Shown here: positions 4,750 through 6,464 of the stretch, in pieces
Position numbering within the stretch: position 1 is the stretch's first letter
Layout of the letters: the number at the start of each line of letters is the position of its first letter
NCBI GenBank assembly: GCA_900554995.1
Contig: USJJ01000077.1
Coordinates: 1-6,464, forward strand
Direction: 5' to 3'
DNA length: 6,464 nt
From: an uncultured Ruminococcus sp.
Lineage (GTDB): Bacteria; Bacillota; Clostridia; Oscillospirales; Acutalibacteraceae
The notes under the pieces: generated by a model
The model's database searches: none
What the model was told of the DNA's origin: nothing
What the model saw: the letters and a program-made list of their open reading frames with translations, nothing else
Made by a program: the position numbers and the translations under genes

Positions 4750-6171
4750 ATGAGCGAAAACCTACTCCAAACAGAAGATAAATACAGTGCCGTGTACTTT
4801 GGATTTGCTCCAAATAGATGGCATATAACAAACGACGAAAAATCTTGCGTTCTTTCCGTGAACGGCGAGTACAATTACTCAAAACTACTTGAGTTGTATA
4901 ACGCAATCGAAGTCGATAAGCGAGAAGAGATTACTTCGGCTGTTACCGGCAAAAAAGAATTTGCTTTATCGGACGGCGAACTTGCTCAAATTAAGCAGGA
5001 CACTGCCGATACGCTTGCTCGTTTGCGAGCCGTTACGCAAAAAATAAATTCTGCATTTGACTTTCTTCCTATGGGCGACAGCAGAACTTATATCTCACCG
5101 ATGAACACCGCTTCTGTCTTTTTTTCACCGGGCGAAGGAATTTTGAATTTTCTATATGCTGATTTTGATTCGGCGTATAATGAATGCCTGAATCGCACAA
5201 AAAAAGACCTGCCTGACGAGACAAGTCTTGATATATCTTTACTGACCGAAAAAGAAAAGAAATTGTATTATTATTTGGCTTTAACCGAAACGCAAAAACG
5301 CTTTAAGCCATTGATAGAAGCGTCGCTGTTTACAGCGGAATTTCCGCCTATTCTGCTTTATTGCTCAAAGCAGGAGTTGATAGACTATTACCGCTACCTT
5401 AAAGAAATGCAAAATAATCTATTGCATTTAATCGAGGCGACATTTGACGAGAATTTTTGCGACGGATTTTTCAATCATCTAACCCATAAAACGAGATTTG
5501 CAGGCTACTGCCGTAAGCAGGGGTTGTCGGCGGAGCAAAAGCGAACGATTGTGCATAGTATCAGCATCATTGATGCCGAACATCAGATAGAAAATGTGCT
5601 TGACGGCTATATCGAAAGTGATTTTGATTTGGATATCAAGATGGCTGCCGCTTCGGAGGTTTCTCCGAGTGTTCAAAAGAATTTGGATAAGCTCGGTTTT
5701 ACTATGCCGGAAATGATTGCCTTGTCTGCAATGCAAGCCGACGAGTACGAAACCTGTATTTGCGAAAGTATTGAACAGCAAATTGAGTTTAAACTGATAC
5801 AGTTGTTGAAGTCCGACATCGGAATGCGTAAATGCAAACGCTGCGGTAAGTATTTCATTATGAAAGGCAACTACGATACAAACTACTGCGACCGCATTGC
5901 CGAGGGTGAAACTCGCAACTGCCAAGACTTAGCCGCACAGGAAAACTACAAAAAGAAAATGGCGGACAATGCCGCCATTGGGTTGTATCAAAAGTATTAT
6001 AAGCGCTATGCCGCCCGTGTTCGTGTAAGGCAGATTAAAGAGCCCGATTTCAAAAAGTGGAAATATCAGGCGATGACAAAGCGTGACGAATGCTCCGACG
6101 GCAACATCACCCTTGCGGAGTTTGAAGAATGGCTTGAGGGCAGCTTTCCGAATAGGAAGAAGAAAGAATAA
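4750..6171 (+). CDS. DUF6076-like protein with four-cysteine zinc site, function unknown
   Basis: A 473-residue protein. The long N-terminal part (1-355) is mixed and largely helical, with no motif I recognise and no signal peptide or membrane segment. A zinc-binding knuckle follows: Cys362-x2-Cys365-GKYF, Cys380 and Cys391. After it comes a conserved basic helical block (KYYKRYAARVRVRQIKEPDF, 415-434, then KKWKYQAMTKRDEC) and an acidic end. From memory this matches proteins annotated DUF6076 in Clostridia mobile elements; no search was run. The start is ATG 4750, with CGGAGG at 4736-4741 (8 nt spacing). An upstream in-frame TTG at 4672 is rejected because it lies in the promoter, before the start of transcription. 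The zinc knuckle and basic block suggest nucleic-acid binding, perhaps control of the divergent operon, but that is inference. Confidence 0.88.
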   Translation: MSENLLQTEDKYSAVYFGFAPNRWHITNDEKSCVLSVNGEYNYSKLLELYNAIEVDKREEITSAVTGKKEFALSDGELAQIKQDTADTLARLRAVTQKINSAFDFLPMGDSRTYISPMNTASVFFSPGEGILNFLYADFDSAYNECLNRTKKDLPDETSLDISLLTEKEKKLYYYLALTETQKRFKPLIEASLFTAEFPPILLYCSKQELIDYYRYLKEMQNNLLHLIEATFDENFCDGFFNHLTHKTRFAGYCRKQGLSAEQKRTIVHSISIIDAEHQIENVLDGYIESDFDLDIKMAAASEVSPSVQKNLDKLGFTMPEMIALSAMQADEYETCICESIEQQIEFKLIQLLKSDIGMRKCKRCGKYFIMKGNYDTNYCDRIAEGETRNCQDLAAQENYKKKMADNAAIGLYQKYYKRYAARVRVRQIKEPDFKKWKYQAMTKRDECSDGNITLAEFEEWLEGSFPNRKKKE

Positions 6172-6184
6172 GCCTAAAATTTGT

Positions 6185-6216
6185 AAAAGCACAGCTGATT
6201 TCTCGGCTGTGCTTTT
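6185..6216 (+). terminator. Strong, probably bidirectional intrinsic terminator
   Basis: Arms 6185-6198 and 6203-6216 form a 14-bp stem with one G-T pair and a TTTC tetraloop; the core is AAAAGCACAGC / GCTGTGCTTTT. The arms begin with A4 and end with T4, so the hairpin has a short U-tract in either direction. It starts 13 nt after the stop of the DUF6076-like gene and lies 75 nt downstream of the convergent res-like stop, so it can insulate both genes. Confidence 0.85.
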
Positions 6217-6291
6217 ATGATATGTATTGTATTCGAAATAAGGTCGCCCTTGACGGTGTAATTAAAATTACAATATTAGTTTCCTTTTAAT
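6217..6291. other. Short AT-rich spacer between convergent genes
   Basis: No gene, promoter or clear dyad beyond a short GTAATT/AATTAC palindrome (6258-6271). If the mobile element ends inside this window, this spacer is the most plausible location, but no direct repeat can be confirmed because the other end is not present. Confidence 0.3.
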
Positions 6292-6464
6292 TCACATTGC
6301 GTTCATTATATTAAGCAGCCTCTGATAACTGTCAACATCGTGATACATTACTTTGCTCGTGGACATTTCATTGAACAGCTTCTTTGCACAAGAGATTTTT
6401 GCCTGCTCAATCGGTCTGAGTTCAAGGCTCTCCATCGTTACTTTGGTTTTGGCAACAAAGAAAA
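6292..6464 (-). CDS. Type III restriction enzyme Res-like subunit, C-terminal fragment
   Basis: The last 56 residues plus stop (TGA, 6294-6292) of a gene entering from the right edge. The sequence FFVAKTKVTMESLELRPIEQ, followed by AKISCAKKLFNEMS and VMYHDVDSYQRLLNIM, matches the shape of the Res C terminus, where a nuclease strand reading F-V-x-E-T-K-G is followed by L-R-x-x-E-x-x-K-I-x-C-A-x-x-x-F. Res subunits are DEAD-type translocases with a C-terminal PD-(D/E)xK nuclease, working with a Mod methyltransferase that would lie upstream, outside the window. Here the E-T-K-G motif reads K-T-K-V (codons at 6450-6439), so a catalytic acidic residue appears to be lost. The assignment is from memory of the family and from a short fragment; it may be cargo of the element or flanking chromosome. 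Confidence 0.68.
   Translation of the reverse strand, partial: FFVAKTKVTMESLELRPIEQAKISCAKKLFNEMSTSKVMYHDVDSYQRLLNIMNAM

Noticed and set aside
5479..5925. 148-codon minus-strand frame
   Set aside because: Antisense to the DUF6076-like gene, no ribosome site, no domain.
6250..6274. TTGACG ... TACAAT on the plus strand as a promoter
   Set aside because: The spacer is only 13 nt, well short of the 16-18 needed, and no gene follows in that direction.
1..6464. CRISPR array, tRNA or rRNA genes
   Set aside because: No regularly spaced long repeats and no tRNA- or rRNA-like segments were seen; the only regular repeats are the short 9-bp-period motifs at 3120-3192.

Overview
The window looks like part of an integrative and mobilizable element (IME, or a related mobilizable genomic island) from a Clostridia-type Firmicute of the gut. 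Evidence for the host group is the strong purine-rich ribosome binding sites (AGGAGG, AAAGGAGG), the moderate GC content, a relaxase opening with MAVTKIW, and one perfect TTGACA-17-TATAAT promoter. The taxon is an inference from style, not a database match.

Layout. A co-directional minus-strand module fills roughly 1-4394. In transcription order it holds: a small helix-turn-helix (excisionase-like) protein (4394-4167); a RepA-like AAA ATPase/helicase (4177-3152); a non-coding gap with dyads that looks like an oriT (about 2981-3085), bordered by 9-bp-period repeats (3120-3192); a MobC-like accessory protein (2955-2641); a MOBP-type relaxase (2650-1265); a ParB-family protein (1268-351); and the N-terminal 76 residues of a tyrosine integrase that runs off the left edge (229-1). 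Three of the joints are overlaps (11, 10 and 4 nt), suggesting translational coupling. The integrase is set apart by 121 nt that hold a large dyad with an extended -10 promoter at its centre and an 18-bp palindrome.

Region 4395-4749 is a control region. Two divergent promoters overlap almost completely (plus: 4652-4680; minus: 4638-4666). The minus transcript has a leader of about 235 nt that encodes a putative 30-residue peptide. Its stop codon sits inside the upstream arm of a terminator-like hairpin with a U7 tract, just before the excisionase-like gene, an arrangement typical of transcription attenuation. The plus promoter drives a 473-residue protein with a four-cysteine zinc-binding site (DUF6076-like, function unknown), ending in a strong, probably bidirectional terminator (6185-6216). 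Convergent to it, the last 56 residues of a type III restriction enzyme Res-like subunit enter from the right edge.

How the parts fit (inference): integrase plus the excisionase-like protein would integrate and excise the element; relaxase plus MobC would nick and transfer it at oriT using a helper conjugation system; the RepA-like ATPase and ParB suggest the excised circle can replicate and be maintained. The overlapping promoters and the attenuator would set when this module is on.
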